NCBI GenBank assembly: GCA_021234595.1
Contig: CM037853.1
Location: 22,001,809-22,065,808 of the forward strand
Direction: 5' to 3'
Origin: Delia radicum
Lineage: Eukaryota > Arthropoda > Insecta > Diptera > Anthomyiidae
Length of the DNA: 64,000 bases
Shown here: piece after piece, positions 34,104 to 45,859 of the stretch
How the letters are laid out: each line of letters starts with the position of its first letter
Position numbering within the stretch: position 1 is the first letter of the stretch
The notes under the pieces: model-generated
Told to the model about the DNA's origin: nothing
What the model saw: the letters and a program-made list of their open reading frames with translations, nothing else
Databases searched by the model: none
Translations under genes and position numbers: made by a program

Positions 34104-34597
34104 ATCTAAAGTCTTTGGAAGTTTCTAGTTTGGAATAAGGTTTGGCCCGACTCATTTTTAGTTTGGAAGTTTAATATTGAAGTCATTGTAATAACTCGAA
34201 ATCGGAATGTTTAGATGAAACCAGTGGAGTACCATAGGGCCTTTACTATTTATGCTATATATGAACGACTTTTTTAACATCATGGTTTTGAGTGTGATAC
34301 TTTTGTCTTTGCGGACGAAAAAGGTACAACTACTTTTTTCGGCTACTTCTTTTTTATTATTTATTTCTTCAGCTCATTAATGTTTTCGAATATGACATAA
34401 ATTTGCTATTATCTAATATTTCTGCCTAAATAACAAATTGGAATATAAACTCTACCAAGACAAAAGCTAAATTATTTAAACCACATAACTGAAGTGAATG
34501 TATCTGTTAAGATTAACGGCGAGCATATTGAATTCGTTGAAGTTAGGAGATGTCTAGGTGTTTTAATAGATAACACTATAATTCGGTCGATATATAA

Positions 34598-34835
34598 CCT
34601 GGGGCCGAATTACGGCATTCGTGATCGTAATTTTTCGATCGAAATTAATTTTCTATTTCCAAAAATAAAAATTTTTAACGAAATGTTTTTTATCAGGGAT
34701 GTTCTAGTTCGGCCTTTCATTAGAAATAAATGTTAAACTTCGTTTTTTTCATTATTAGTATTTCGTAGTTACTCATTAAAAAAACAGTTTTCGAACGATT
34801 TCACTCGATCACGAATGCCGTAATTCGGCACCTGG
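34598..34835. mobile_element. MITE with CCWGG-start TIRs inside the LINE relic
   Basis: Left CCTGGGGCCGAATTACGGCA and, inward from the right, CCAGGTGCCGAATTACGGCA. Flanks are ATAA and TTAA, so a decayed TTAA (piggyBac-like) duplication is possible. 238 bp. Confidence 0.62.
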
Positions 34836-34950
34836 TTAAGAACCAAAATAAATTTTACCCTACGTAGATTATATTCCATAAATCTTTATTTGCCACTTTC
34901 TATTAGAAAACCTATAGCACCTATAGTTCATTATTAATGTCCCAACTTAT

Positions 34951-35749
34951 TATAGAGCAATTCCATATGAAAGCGATCACCTTTTGGACGACTCCTCTCC
35001 GATTTTAAAATAAATAGTCTCAATCGATTGCCCAGCAAAAAATAATGTACCTACATATTTTTTTTTTTTATAGTGACTGGTTTAGTGGTGGTGTGCACCA
35101 CTGTCATGTGACAAAATTGAAGAATTCTTCATAAGGGACCTCATTGAAAGTTGTTTTACTAAAGCGATCGCAACGAGTGATAGCTCGTTGGAAAGGTATT
35201 GAATCAGGCTTTAATTGAAAAATAAAATTTTCCTAATTTTTCTCAGAAATTTACCTTTTTTCCCATGAAAATTAAATTTTCCGATTTTCCACAAAAGCTC
35301 CTAAATTTTCCGGCTAATTTTATTTTTTTTTGGATTCCTCATAATTTTTGCTTTAAGAATCAGCAATAAAAAAATGGGCCCCGACTCCTTGTTTGGACAG
35401 GAGAAGAGCATTTAAGAGACCACCTTGTTCTCATTGTTTTTATAATTGAATTATTTTCAATTAAAGCCTGATTCAATACCTTTCCAACGAGCTATCACTC
35501 GTTGCGATCGCTTTAGTAGTTTTTTTTTAAACACATTTCAGTGAGGTCCCTTATGAAGAATTCTTCAATTTTGTCACATGACAGTGGTGCACACCACCAC
35601 TAAACCAGTCACTATAAAAAAAAAAAAAAAAATATGTAGGTACATTATTTTTTGCTGGGCAATCGATTGAGACTATTTATTTTAAAATCAGAGAGGGGTC
35701 GTCCAAAAATTTGCCAATTTTGATCGTTTTCATATGGAATTGCTCTATA
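34951..35749. mobile_element. Foldback element with about 280-bp arms
   Basis: Left arm 34951-35222 and right arm about 35453-35749 are inverted copies, from TATAGAGCAATTCCATATGA inward to CAGGCTTTAATTGAAAA, around a 230-bp spacer. TA at both tips. Each arm contains CCCAGCAAAAAATAATGTAC, an outer-end-like sequence of the CCCAG group, about 85 bp in from the tip. Confidence 0.85.
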
Positions 35750-36304
35750 CTGTATTGAAGGTTTTTCTGGATGTAGTGCTGATGACTTCAATAGATGTAA
35801 TTTACTATTACATAAAAAATACGTTTTGTTTACAAATTGAATCTCATGTTTCGAGGCATATTTCTGATTTTTTGGGTTGCAATTTTAAAAATTATGTTGA
35901 AATTCGATTGCTATTATTCTATCATAAAGTAATGCTTTCTAATTACCCTGAATATGTACGTAGACATTTCATACTCTTGAACACTGAAAGAAACCCTCAA
36001 CTTTTATATCCCATTAGAAATTATATTATTCACGAACGATCATTCCATTTCAAGCTAAGTCTTGGAACTATTTACCCTTACCACTTCATCGTTTGCTTTA
36101 TCTTTAAAAACATTCAATTGAAACTTGTAAAATATGATTTTATAAATGATATTTAATGTGCAAAAATTTTCAAAAAAAATTTGTTTTATTTTCATTTTAA
36201 ATTTGCTTTCCATTAAATAAAATTTAACTTTGAATTAAAACATTTTAAACTGCAATACATTTTGTCATGTTTGTTTATGCCATATCCTTTAATAATTATT
36301 TTAA

Positions 36305-36434
36305 CCAATTAATGCCCATTGGCAACTTAAGTTGCCAGCAGAGTTGCAATTTAGCATGCTCTGAAAAAAAGTGAGTGTTCAAAAATTTTGTCTCAAAATT
36401 AAAAAAAAAAAAAAAACGTCTGGGCATTAATGGG
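36305..36434. mobile_element. piggyBac-like MITE, TTAA duplication
   Basis: TTAA at 36301-36304 and 36435-36438; ends CCAATTAATGCCCA and, inward from the right, CCCATTAATGCCCA. 130 bp. Confidence 0.6.
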
Positions 36435-36439
36435 TTAAA

Positions 36440-37110
36440 CTTTTTACTTTAATTTTTGTAAGTTAAACTTGTTATATACAAACTGTTTTATATTTTCAGA
36501 AAACATGATATTTAAGGTTTTAAGTGATATAATGAAGTTGATTGTTAATGTTGGTCTACACTCTGTATATGGCCCAAGAGTTACATAAATGTCCTGATAA
36601 TACTTCCTTCACCCCCCTCACTTATATATATTACTATTCTTAATTATCTACATTACATGATTACATTTACTTTCATATTATAATTTATCAACTATTCTCT
36701 TCACGACTACTTTTATTAATAATTTACTAAATACTTATTTTCATTAGAATTCTCTTTTATTTGTTAATTATCCTTATTTTATTTATAACATAAACTTAGA
36801 CTACACTTTATTTAAGAACAATATAAAATAGACTACGATTGAAAAATCGGAGTCAGTTACTATTTGAAGTTTGAAAAGTAAAAATCAGAATTTTGAAAAG
36901 AACGTTAAAGAAATATATAAATGAATTAAATTAATAATAAAATTAAAATATTTAATTAAACATTAACACACTCGTTTTAATTAAATAATTCAAGGGTATT
37001 GGTTGGTTTTTTGAAATAAATTAAATTTAACGAGCGCTGATACTCTATAAAACTGTTACTACACATTTTTGAATTGTAATTTTCAAATGAATTTAAAAAA
37101 ATTCTATTTG
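36440..37110. other. Unassigned AT-rich spacer
   Basis: Low GC, no coding signal, no clear repeats found. Confidence 0.35.
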
Positions 37111-37348
37111 AAATTTGTAACGACGAGATTTCCTCCGTTAGCCGGGGTAAGCTCGCGGGGGTAGGGATCGTCACAGATATTTATTTTTATCAGTGACAAA
37201 GAGTGAAAGTCGTGGATTAAACGTTATAAAGCGTACTTTATTCTCTTAATCTAATTACCAGATCACTTAAGCTAAAATACAAAGGAAAGGGAAAGAATGG
37301 TTATTTGGGATGGACCCTGGCCCTGAAGTTTTCTACAGGAAATACCCT

Positions 37349-37915
37349 CAGGTGACCAACGCACGGCACACACGTGAGGGGAGGCGACCTACGAACGGCA
37401 CACATTCCGACGGCTTCTTCGGGAATACCCCCAGGCGACCAACGAACCGCACACACTTGAGGGGAGGCGACCTACGAACGGCACACACTCCGACGGCTTC
37501 TTCGGGAATACCCCCAGGCGACCAACGAACGGCACACACTTGAGGGGAGGCGACCTACGAACGGCACACACTCCGACGGCTTCTTCGGGAATACCCACAG
37601 GCGACCAACGAACGGCACACACTTGAGGGGAGGCGACCTACGAACGGCACACACTCCGATGTTGTCCTTAGCGGTACCCTCAGGCGACCAACGAACGGCA
37701 CACACTTGAGGGGAGGCGACCTACGAACGGCACACACTCCGATGTTATCCTTGGTAGTACCCCCAGGCGACCAACGAACGGCACACACTTGAGGGGAGGC
37801 GACCTACGAACGGCACACACTCCGATGTTATCCTTGATAGTACCCCCAGGCGACCAACGAACGGCACACACTTGAGGGGAGGCGACCTACGGACGGCACA
37901 CACTCCGATGTTAAC
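37349..37915. repeat. 83-bp minisatellite
   Basis: Nearly seven units of 83 bp, each holding two related halves (GACCAACGAACGGCACACAC and GACCTACGAACGGCACACAC). A variable 20-bp block changes from CGACGGCTTCTTCGGGAA to CGATGTTATCCTTG-type between the first and later units. The open frames on both strands are repeat artefacts. Confidence 0.92.
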
Positions 37916-38385
37916 AGGGCCTTCGTAGTGAACTCGAAGGAGGTGGAAAGACCTTCACAGGATGTCGCAAGGATGACGCAGGACCTTCGCAAAATACGGC
38001 AGGATACTCCAAGGATGTCAAAAGGACCTTCGCAGGATGTCGCAAGGATGACGCAGGACCTTTGAGGGATACGGCAGGATACTCCCAGGACGTCAAAGGA
38101 CCTTCGCAGGATGTCGCAGGACCTTTGAAGGATACGGCAGGATACCCTCAGGATGTCAAAGGACCTTCGCAGGATGTCGCAAGGATGACGCAGGACCTTT
38201 GAAGGATACGGCAGGATACTCCCAGGATGTCAAAGGACCTTCGCAGGATACGGCAGGATACTATCAGGATGTCAAAGGACCTTCGCAGGATACGGCAGGA
38301 TAATCTCAGGATGTCAAAGGACCTTCGTAGGATGTCGCAAGGATGACGCAGGACCTTTGAAGGATACGGCAGGATATCTAAGGGT
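37916..38385. repeat. Second tandem array, AGGACCTT/GGATGTC type
   Basis: Irregular repeats built from GACCTTCGCAGGATGTCGCA and GGACCTTTGAAGGATACGGC with periods of about 30-75 bp. Adjacent to the 83-bp array inside the same probable LTR. Confidence 0.82.
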
Positions 38386-39289
38386 GGAAGTGACCTATGA
38401 CGGCACGCTTCCTTTTCAGGCTAAGTCCTTGAGAGCTAAAAGAAGACAGAATGATTAGTAGGTTTACCTTGTGTTCACGACCACGGCTGCAGACAACTGA
38501 TCCCGATTTGCGTGATGCTGCGCTTTATATACTCCCAGACTGTGTCGAGGGTCGTCTGAGAATTATTAGGCCAAATAACGTATCAAGTTTGAGATTTTAT
38601 TATACAAGGGTGTTGGCAGAAACGAGGGTCCCGACTTCTGCCGTTACAAATTGAAAAAAAACAATCCGGACTAAAATTTTATTTTAAAAATTCCCTCACC
38701 TATTTCGTAAAACATTTCAGTGTAGTTCAATTTCTGTAAATACAATTACAGTGTTGGAAAATATAATAGGGACAAATGCTGGTATTTCAATAATTTGATA
38801 AAACCTTTTAAAAACGTATTTTTTTTTTCAAAAACCGTTGGATTGTGTAGCAAAAAAATAGTTTTCTATTAAACAAATAATTTTTCGCGATTACATTTAT
38901 AGAATTTACTAAAATTGCAAAAAAGTCCAAAAACTGATGGACATTTGCTTGGAAAATATAATAAGGACGATGTAATATTTTTTACTTTTACCGCTAAATT
39001 TAATGTATTGTATAATTTCAAGCCAAGCCAAATATGGCTTACATACAACTCACTTGCAAATAATAATTAGAAAATTTCATTATATCTCCAATGCATAAAA
39101 ACGTTATAACTGGAGTACCGTATGGAATTTTGACTTTCCATTTTCAGTAGGTTGTAGGAAATACAAATTTCTATTGTAATGGAAGAAAAAAATATTTTTT
39201 TTTATTAAAAAATATGTTTGAATACCGAAAAAATAACTAGTTTTTACTAAATTTTACAGTTTCAAAATTTTTGCAGTTAAAAGTTGTCA

Positions 39290-39640
39290 GCTGTTTTTAC
39301 GACATTGTTAGTTGTTTTTCAACAATTCAAAACAACTACATTTTGAGTTGCATTTATAGTAATTAAATATGTTAAAGTCCCAAAACTTATTTAACAAATT
39401 GTGAAAAGCAATCTGATGTAGGCGTGTCCCTATCCGGATTTCATTCCTGCCTAAGGAAATCTTCAGGGGACTTTGTTATTAGAATTTCTAGAGATATTTG
39501 TTATGTTAAATCACAAACTCAATGAGAATTTCTTGTCCTCGTCTAGGAGCGAGATTCAAAATTTAAAATATCAAAGAAAAAGCAAAAACAACAACAAAAA
39601 ATTGTCACAATTGGCTTTGTCATCTTGTGAGTTGTTTTAA
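39290..39640 (-). repeat. Interspersed repeat Y, copy 1
   Basis: Reverse complement of about 300 bp at 54885-55190, sharing GTCCCTATCCGGATTTCATT and GTCCTCGTCTAGGAGCGAGA blocks almost exactly. Class unknown; no protein recognised. Confidence 0.7.
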
Positions 39641-39837
39641 CGTTAATTACCATTGTCGCATTTTTAAGTAAAATTACAATTGTTTTAACTGTCATTTTCA
39701 GTAGATTTTACTGTAAAACTTTTTTTTTAATTGTATTATATTTTAAATCTGGCTGTAAAATTTTTAAATGGTATTAAGTGATTAAAAAGTACTGCATTAA
39801 ATTAAATTTCTTTCTCCACAAGAATTTTTTTTTTATA

Positions 39838-40219
39838 AAGGGTCCGCCATCTAACATTTTTTTTCAACTAGTGCTTATTTCGTGAATGGTAACACTTAGC
39901 TCATGTCTGATTTGGCAGATAATTAGTTTTATCCTTCCGCTGAACGAATATGGTCCGTATGTTCGTTATCTTGTGAAAAAAGTGAAAGAAACTGGCATCC
40001 TCATCGATAAACCAAAGCGTGAAAAGCCAAAAACAGTGCGTACACCCGGCAGAAAGTGCGCGTGGAGCGTCATCAACATCAATTCACCGTCGTTCTCAAC
40101 AATTGAACATTTCGGAGACATCATTGAGACGAATTTTGCATAAAGACCTTGGTATGACGGCATACAAAGTCCAATTGGTTCAGGAGTTCAAAAAAAAAAA
40201 AGTTATTTGGCGGACCCTT
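39838..40219 (+). mobile_element. Internally deleted mariner-like element
   Basis: Ends AAGGGTCCGCC on both sides, TA on the left and TG on the right. Interior keeps transposase N-terminal pieces in two frames (KPKREKPKTVRTP; then STSIHRRSQQLNISETSLRRILHKDLGMTAYKV) and nothing of the catalytic core. Related to the element at 48998 by both ends and protein. Confidence 0.8.
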
Positions 40220-40734
40220 TGATCAAAAGTAACAGTTTATTAAACGAGGTTTTGTGTCTTCTGTTCTATAAAAAATCAGACTTTCCATCCTTGCAACAAA
40301 AAATTCAACTTTTCACCACATCGCGACGATAAGTCAAGACATAAACGAATTGGCAATGCTTTAATCGTAGACACAACCCTTAATTTTAAATGGGCAAATT
40401 TGTGATTGGCAGCGCGGCAAGTTAAGACATAAACCGGATTTTCATATGAGAAGATTGCCAACTATAAACTTTTAATCAGATATAAGCTTACCCGTTGGCG
40501 CTTAAATTTCCGGATAAGCCGATGTAATATCAGAGGCGTAGTGAGAAATTTATTTCTAACGCTGCAGCCAATTGTGATAAATTGGTCACCATTTTGACGA
40601 TTTTTGAAGTGAAATATGAGTAAGTGACGATTTTACTAAAATCATTGTGTGTAAAATTACGATTTTCCAAAACTTGAATATTTTTAAAGTTTTTGTTTGT
40701 TATATTAAACTTGTAAAAAAGACAAAGTATGGTC

Positions 40735-41205
40735 TTGTTTACTACTTCCCCTGTACATTTTGTTTTTAACAAATGTGCATATCAAAGGAAAAGAAACAAA
40801 AACGTGTATTGAATATTTACCAAAGGTAGACATACACACAAACAAGTTTTCAATTTATTTTTTGATCAATGGTGATAATCTTTAACTTCGAGCTCATATA
40901 TTAGTTCTCATGTAGTGAGTAAACTAGTTTATATGAATGTTTGATGTTTGGCATAGGATTGTTAACGCTTTCAAAACGTGTTCTGATGATGGGAACCTAG
41001 AAAATTCCCGAAATAGATCTATCAACACATTCCTGAAAGGGTGAAAGAATAAATTTGAAACAAAAACTCTATAGATTATTTGTTAGGACAATATCCTAAT
41101 AAAGAAATATAGAGTATGGCCTCGAACTTGAATAATTTTCATTTTCATTGCAAAATTAAAGGTCGAAAAAACATAATTTTTATTTTTAATAAAAATTATA
41201 TTAAA
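40735..41205 (+). repeat. Interspersed repeat X, copy 2
   Basis: Same orientation and most landmarks as the copy at 54360; inverse of the copy at 4544. Confidence 0.65.
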
Positions 41206-42361
41206 CTTGTTTTTGTTAAATAATTTAAATTTGTGTTTCTAAAACAACGACAATAGGAACGATTTTTTATATATTTTTGGAAGGTATATTTAAAAATTTT
41301 AATTATTGTAGGATATAAATTATTTTAGCTTCAAAATTTCTGATAATTCAACTTTTTTGATAAATGTTTTTCTTAAACGCAATCTTTTATAAGCCCGCAT
41401 CTTCTAATACCTAATACCAACAAAAAAAGAATATGTATCAATAATTCATCATGGAATTTCACAGATTTAAAAGTAGGCCGATGATATTTGTAGTGATTCT
41501 GGTTCTCACTTTCTCCATTTTCCTAGATTTTCGAAACTCATTTGTTCCCGTAAGATAATCATTTGCAATATTTTTATTTATGATATTTTAATACCTTTTT
41601 GTTACAAAGCCATTAAGACAAAAACGCTCAAAATTTTTTTTTCTAATATAAATATTTCTCATTTGATAAGTTCGATTGGTCCGAAAATGGGTCATCTACA
41701 TGTATCTAATAAATGATTTTCTATGATTATCTATGATTTTAAAATTTTTTTGCTGCCATGTCAACATTTAAAGCGGAGATTGGAAGAGACTTACCCAATA
41801 AATTGGGTATATGTTGGAGTATGTACAACGGCTTCTGCTACCTAATTGGGGGCGTTCGAATTTTGGAACAGTATATATGCCTTGAGAATGTGGCAACTTA
41901 TATTTTTTTAACACAACTCGCTTTTACATGAAAAGGCCTTTGAGAATAGTATGCATACTTTATATGTTTTAAAAGAAAAAATTTAGCTGAAGGCAAAAGA
42001 CTGTTGGTGGTTTTTGGGGAAAAATCGCAAAATTTTGATTTTTTTTTCTAAATTATTGCTTTAAGCGAATGTTTTTTTTTGAGTTTAACATTATTTTTTT
42101 ATTTAATCAAGAATTTATTAGGTTAAATAACTGATATTTAAAGCAATAAATTGGACCTGAGTCGGACCAAATTTGGAATTTCACATTTTCAAATGGGAAT
42201 ATCTCAGGAATTATAGAAGATAACTCCAATAAGTAAGTATAGTTTGCTGAAACCCGAGAAATTTAAAAACCGCGATTTCGGTTATTTTTTGGTTTTTGTA
42301 ATATTAAATTAAATATAATTAAATAAATATTCATAAAAATTACATAGTTTTTATTAGATAT
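41206..42361. other. Unassigned AT-rich DNA
   Basis: No coding signal, terminal repeats or arrays recognised. Confidence 0.35.
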
Positions 42362-42363
42362 TT

Positions 42364-43163
42364 CCCAGCACAAAATAACCTGGATTGGGTAAGCAGTAAC
42401 TACTCAGCAAAATAGTCAAATCCAAATAAATGGTTGCAAAACAGCTTATACTGTATTATAACAGGCACTAATTTCTGTTCTGCAACTGGTTCTTTTTATA
42501 TACGGTTTGTCCTATTTGCGATATGTTCTTTAGCTCCAAACAAGAACAGGTTGCTTTAGAACCGGGAAAGTGACACCTATCATTTCGACTCCCAGGAACC
42601 TGTTCTAGAACCGGTTCCATGTAACCGGTGGTAAAAGTAGTTGTCTAGAACCAGTTATAGAACTGGTTCTGCGACAGTGACGCCTTACATTTCGACTCCT
42701 AGGAACCTGTTCCAGAACCGGTTCCATGTAACCGGTATTAAAAGTAGTTGTCTAGAACAGGGTCAGAGGTAATCTATTCTAAAAAATTGTGATGGGTACA
42801 TTTGTATGCTTCCATTTGAACGCCTTTCCTAAAGCAATTAGGAAAGGCATTCTGTAGTGCTTCCTAAAATGCCTTCTTTGAGGCAGTGAATAATGCTTAC
42901 AATGAAGCAATAAAGAATGAATACCACGAAGCATTAATGTTGTCAACAAACAAAAAAAAAAAGCGCTTCTTATTTCCTAAGAAGGCATGAATTTATTGCT
43001 TCTAAGAGTACATGAAAGAAGCGCTTTTCACCTGCTTAAAAGAGACATACCTAGTGGGACATCGCGAACAAAAATCATCCCTTCTAGATTTGCTTTGGAA
43101 GCGCTTCATAATTAAATAATGCCTTCCCAAAGCGCTTCTGGGTAAGCACTATTTTTTGCTGGT
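42364..43163. mobile_element. CCCAG element k with a nested relative, duplication TT
   Basis: Left CCCAGCACAAAATA; right end TATTTTTTGCTGG with one G changed. TT lies on both sides. Subterminal right part repeats AAGCGCTT and GAAGGCAT-type motifs. Element j sits inside near the left end. Confidence 0.6.
42403..42796 (-). mobile_element. CCCAG-type element j nested in k, duplication TA
   Basis: Ends CTCAGCAAAATAG and ATTGTGATGGG, slightly decayed, flanked by TA on both sides. Subterminal repeats GAACCGGTTC and GAACAGGTT. Same family as element i at 62289, in inverse orientation and internally shorter. Confidence 0.68.
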
Positions 43164-43359
43164 TTATTAAAATTCAGTTGAATGTTTCGTTCAAATATTG
43201 CCATTAAATCCATTTTAACTTTAAATTATACAAAGAAAACCGTTATAAAATAATATTTTTAGTAATGTTTTCACCAACTTGTTTATTTCAGCTTATATCG
43301 CTGATCATGGAAAAAGATAGTTCGTTTTAAAAACTTTTTTCTTTATTTCTGTGACTTAA

Positions 43360-45119
43360 CCCTCTAACGGGTAAGGCTGCCTCAGGGCAGTCTTCATAAA
43401 ATTTACCACAAACGCGTCAAATGAGCGATTTATACTTAGAAATTAATATATTCCGATAGAAAACTAAATTGGAAGCGAGAACGCTTTAAATTCAAAATTT
43501 CGTAAAATTTCAATAAATAATTATTTAAAAACAAAAAAAATAGTTTTCAAAAATCTAAAAAACCAACTTAAGTTGACTAAAAACTCTTTATAATAAAATA
43601 TAAGTAAGATTAAAGCTTTATCTTTAATAATAAGTTCTTACTTTGGTTCAAGGACTCACAGTATTTTATCAGGGTTCCTCTAAAAGGACATCATCTTAAC
43701 TTGTAAACTAATAGACGGATTTTTATGAAATTTGGCAGAAGGAAGACATTAATTACACAGTGCAACACGAAAAAAATAACCATATACGGACACCACTACG
43801 TGATAAAAGACTAAAAAAAAGACCCGTGTCTCCCAATTTTTCCCAAAGTCATATCCTCTTTTGTTTATGGGCCGCCAAAGATTTGGGGCCTCGGTATCAT
43901 TTTCGCAAAAAAGTGATAATTTTCTCAGGCTCATATCTTGCAAACCGTTCAGAATTTCGATTTACTCTCTATGGCAAAGTTGTAGCTCTTGTCATAAAGA
44001 ACAAAAATTGCGAACATATAAAATCAAAAAAACTTCACCTTCCAGATCAAAATCGCTAAAAACTTAAAAAAATTCAATTTTTTTAACCTTTTTTCCCGTG
44101 TTCAGGTCCATAGGTAGCAAACCGTTCAAAATTCAAGGAAACAATCAACTACAAAAATTTACCTAAGATCTCAATAAACAAATTTCTAGAACATATAAAC
44201 TTCCTGGGAATTGGGTTTGCTACCTATGAACCTGAACAGGAGAAAATAGGAAAAAAAATGAAATTAAAAAATTTTTCACTTTTGCGCGCTACCTAAATAG
44301 TGTTAAGAATCATCTCTAGGAAGTTTAAGTGTTCTAGAAATTTGTTTATTGAGATCTTAAGTAAATTTTTGTAGTTGATTGTTTCCTTGAATTTTGAACG
44401 GTTTGCTACCTATGGACCTGAACACGGGAAAAAAGGTAAAAAAAATCGAATTTTTTTAAGTTTTTTGCGATTTTGATCTGGAAGGTAAAGTTTTTTGATT
44501 TTATATGTTCGCAATTTTTGTTCTTTATGACAAGAGCTACAACTTTGCCATAGAGAGTAAATCGAAATTCTGAACGGTTTGCAAGATATGAGCCTGAGAA
44601 AATGATCACTTTTTTGCGACAATGATACCGAGGCCCCAAATCTTTGGCAGCCCATAAACAAAAAAGGAGATGACTTTGGGAAAAATTGGGAGACACGGGT
44701 CTTTTTTTTTTAGTCTTTTATCAAGTAGTGGTGGGCGTATATGGTTATTTTGCCATGACTTAAAAAATTACACACAGTGTAATAGCAAAGCGTTGAAGTT
44801 TTAACAATATAAATTGAAGTTTCGATACTTTTTCGTCTAATTTCGCTTTTTTCAAAAGGCGAAAATCGTGATATCTTCTTAAATAGGAGCAGAAAAAATA
44901 GTTTTTGGAGTGTCGTTATATCTTGGTAAGAGAAATAATTTTTGTTCAAAACTTCTCTTTTATATGCTTTAGTTTTCAAAATGCACTCCAAAATATTTTG
45001 GCTCATATCTCCTAAATTAGGCAACGATAAACAATTTTGTTGAAGAACTTATTATTTGTTTTTCGAGTGGAGTACAGAGTATGAATTTCGTTGCAAAACA
45101 TCGTTTGACAGTTAGAGGG
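43360..45119. mobile_element. piggyBac-like element built around a giant palindrome
   Basis: TTAA at 43356-43359 and 45120-45123; ends CCCTCTAACGG and, inward from the right, CCCTCTAACTG. The interior is an inverted repeat with arms of about 440 bp (roughly 43770-44215 and 44305-44755), 90+% alike by eye. Open frames up to 104 codons in the arms look accidental. No transposase. Confidence 0.78.
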
Positions 45120-45592
45120 TTAAGTTTCTTGAAATAATATGTAAATCGCGAATTTCAAAATGGACTTAGCTAATAAAATTCTAATTGTTAATGGACACAA
45201 AAAACTTAATATCCGTTAAATTATTGGAGTTTTTAAAGTTTTGTTTTTTAGGTTATTAGCTCCAAGGAATGGTTATTTACACTCAGTTTAAAAAAAAAAT
45301 TGAGCTAAGCCATTTTCAAAATCATGGTTTAGCTCAATAAATAAATTACGGGCTCAAAACAAAATTATTATTAAAGAAAAAGTAAACAATTTATTTATTT
45401 AATAGGTAAGAGTGTTTTTTGAAAACCAATTTAAATTTGTCGGCTTCCGGTTTTGAAACTTGGAAAACCGCAGTTTCATGTTTTTTTTGAGTCTCTACTA
45501 TAGCAGATTAACTAGATTAGAAACAAATAAATGGCCTGCACTCAAAATTAAGCTAAATATGTCCTTCTTTGGGGGTTTATATTGTCGTCTCA

Positions 45593-45611
45593 GGGGGGGG
45601 GGGGGGGGGGG
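45593..45611 (+). repeat. Poly-G run
   Basis: Nineteen consecutive G, then TGGGTGGG. Able to form a G-quadruplex. Length in such a run may be an assembly guess. It creates a false polyproline frame on the other strand. Confidence 0.85.
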
Positions 45612-45859
45612 TGGGTGGGTTTTCTGGGAGGTGCAACATAAAAACTTCATTTCATTGCAATCGGAAAACAAAGTAAGAAATCTCTGTATTGTTTCCAAAA
45701 ATGTTGTGATATATCCCACTGTGCGCTTTTTGCTAACGCGATAAATGCAAAACACAAGATATTTTAATTGAGTTTTCATTTATTTTACAACTATTGTCTT
45801 AATATCACACAACTTAAATACAAAAAAGGGACTAACTAATATATTTCAATATACATCTC

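Larger units (their letters stand above)
34195..36160 (+). mobile_element. Decayed non-LTR retrotransposon split by two MITEs
   Basis: Reverse-transcriptase pieces in shifting frames: GPLLFMLYMNDFFN near 34240, then VFADE near 34310 where an active enzyme has FADD, then VSVKINGEHIEFVEV..CLGVLIDN near 34500-34575. After insertions at 34598 and 34951 the 3' part resumes (35734-36156, HISDFLGCNFKNYVE, NYIIHERSFHFKL). It matches the family of the fragment at 15540. Jockey/I-like; dead. Confidence 0.65.
37116..38648. mobile_element. Probable solo LTR containing minisatellites
   Basis: Begins TGTAACGACG and ends CCGTTACA (TG...CA) with a 4-bp duplication AATT (37112-37115 and 38649-38652). A TATA-like TTTATATACTC stands near 38524, as expected of an LTR promoter. 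GC-rich compared with its surroundings. At 1533 bp it would be a long LTR, as in the Osvaldo/Ulysses group of Ty3/gypsy. No internal retroviral genes adjoin it, so recombination between two LTRs is the likely history. Confidence 0.6.

Noticed and set aside
37310..37871. Open frames of 63-77 codons on both strands with a repeated amino-acid pattern
   Set aside because: By-products of the 83-bp minisatellite; each begins one period after the last.
43749..44696. Paired frames of 64-99 codons with the same sequence on opposite strands
   Set aside because: They arise from the inverted arms of the TTAA-flanked element and resemble no protein.
45498..45779. Frame with a proline run on the minus strand
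   Set aside because: The prolines come from the poly-G run; no domain or splice support.
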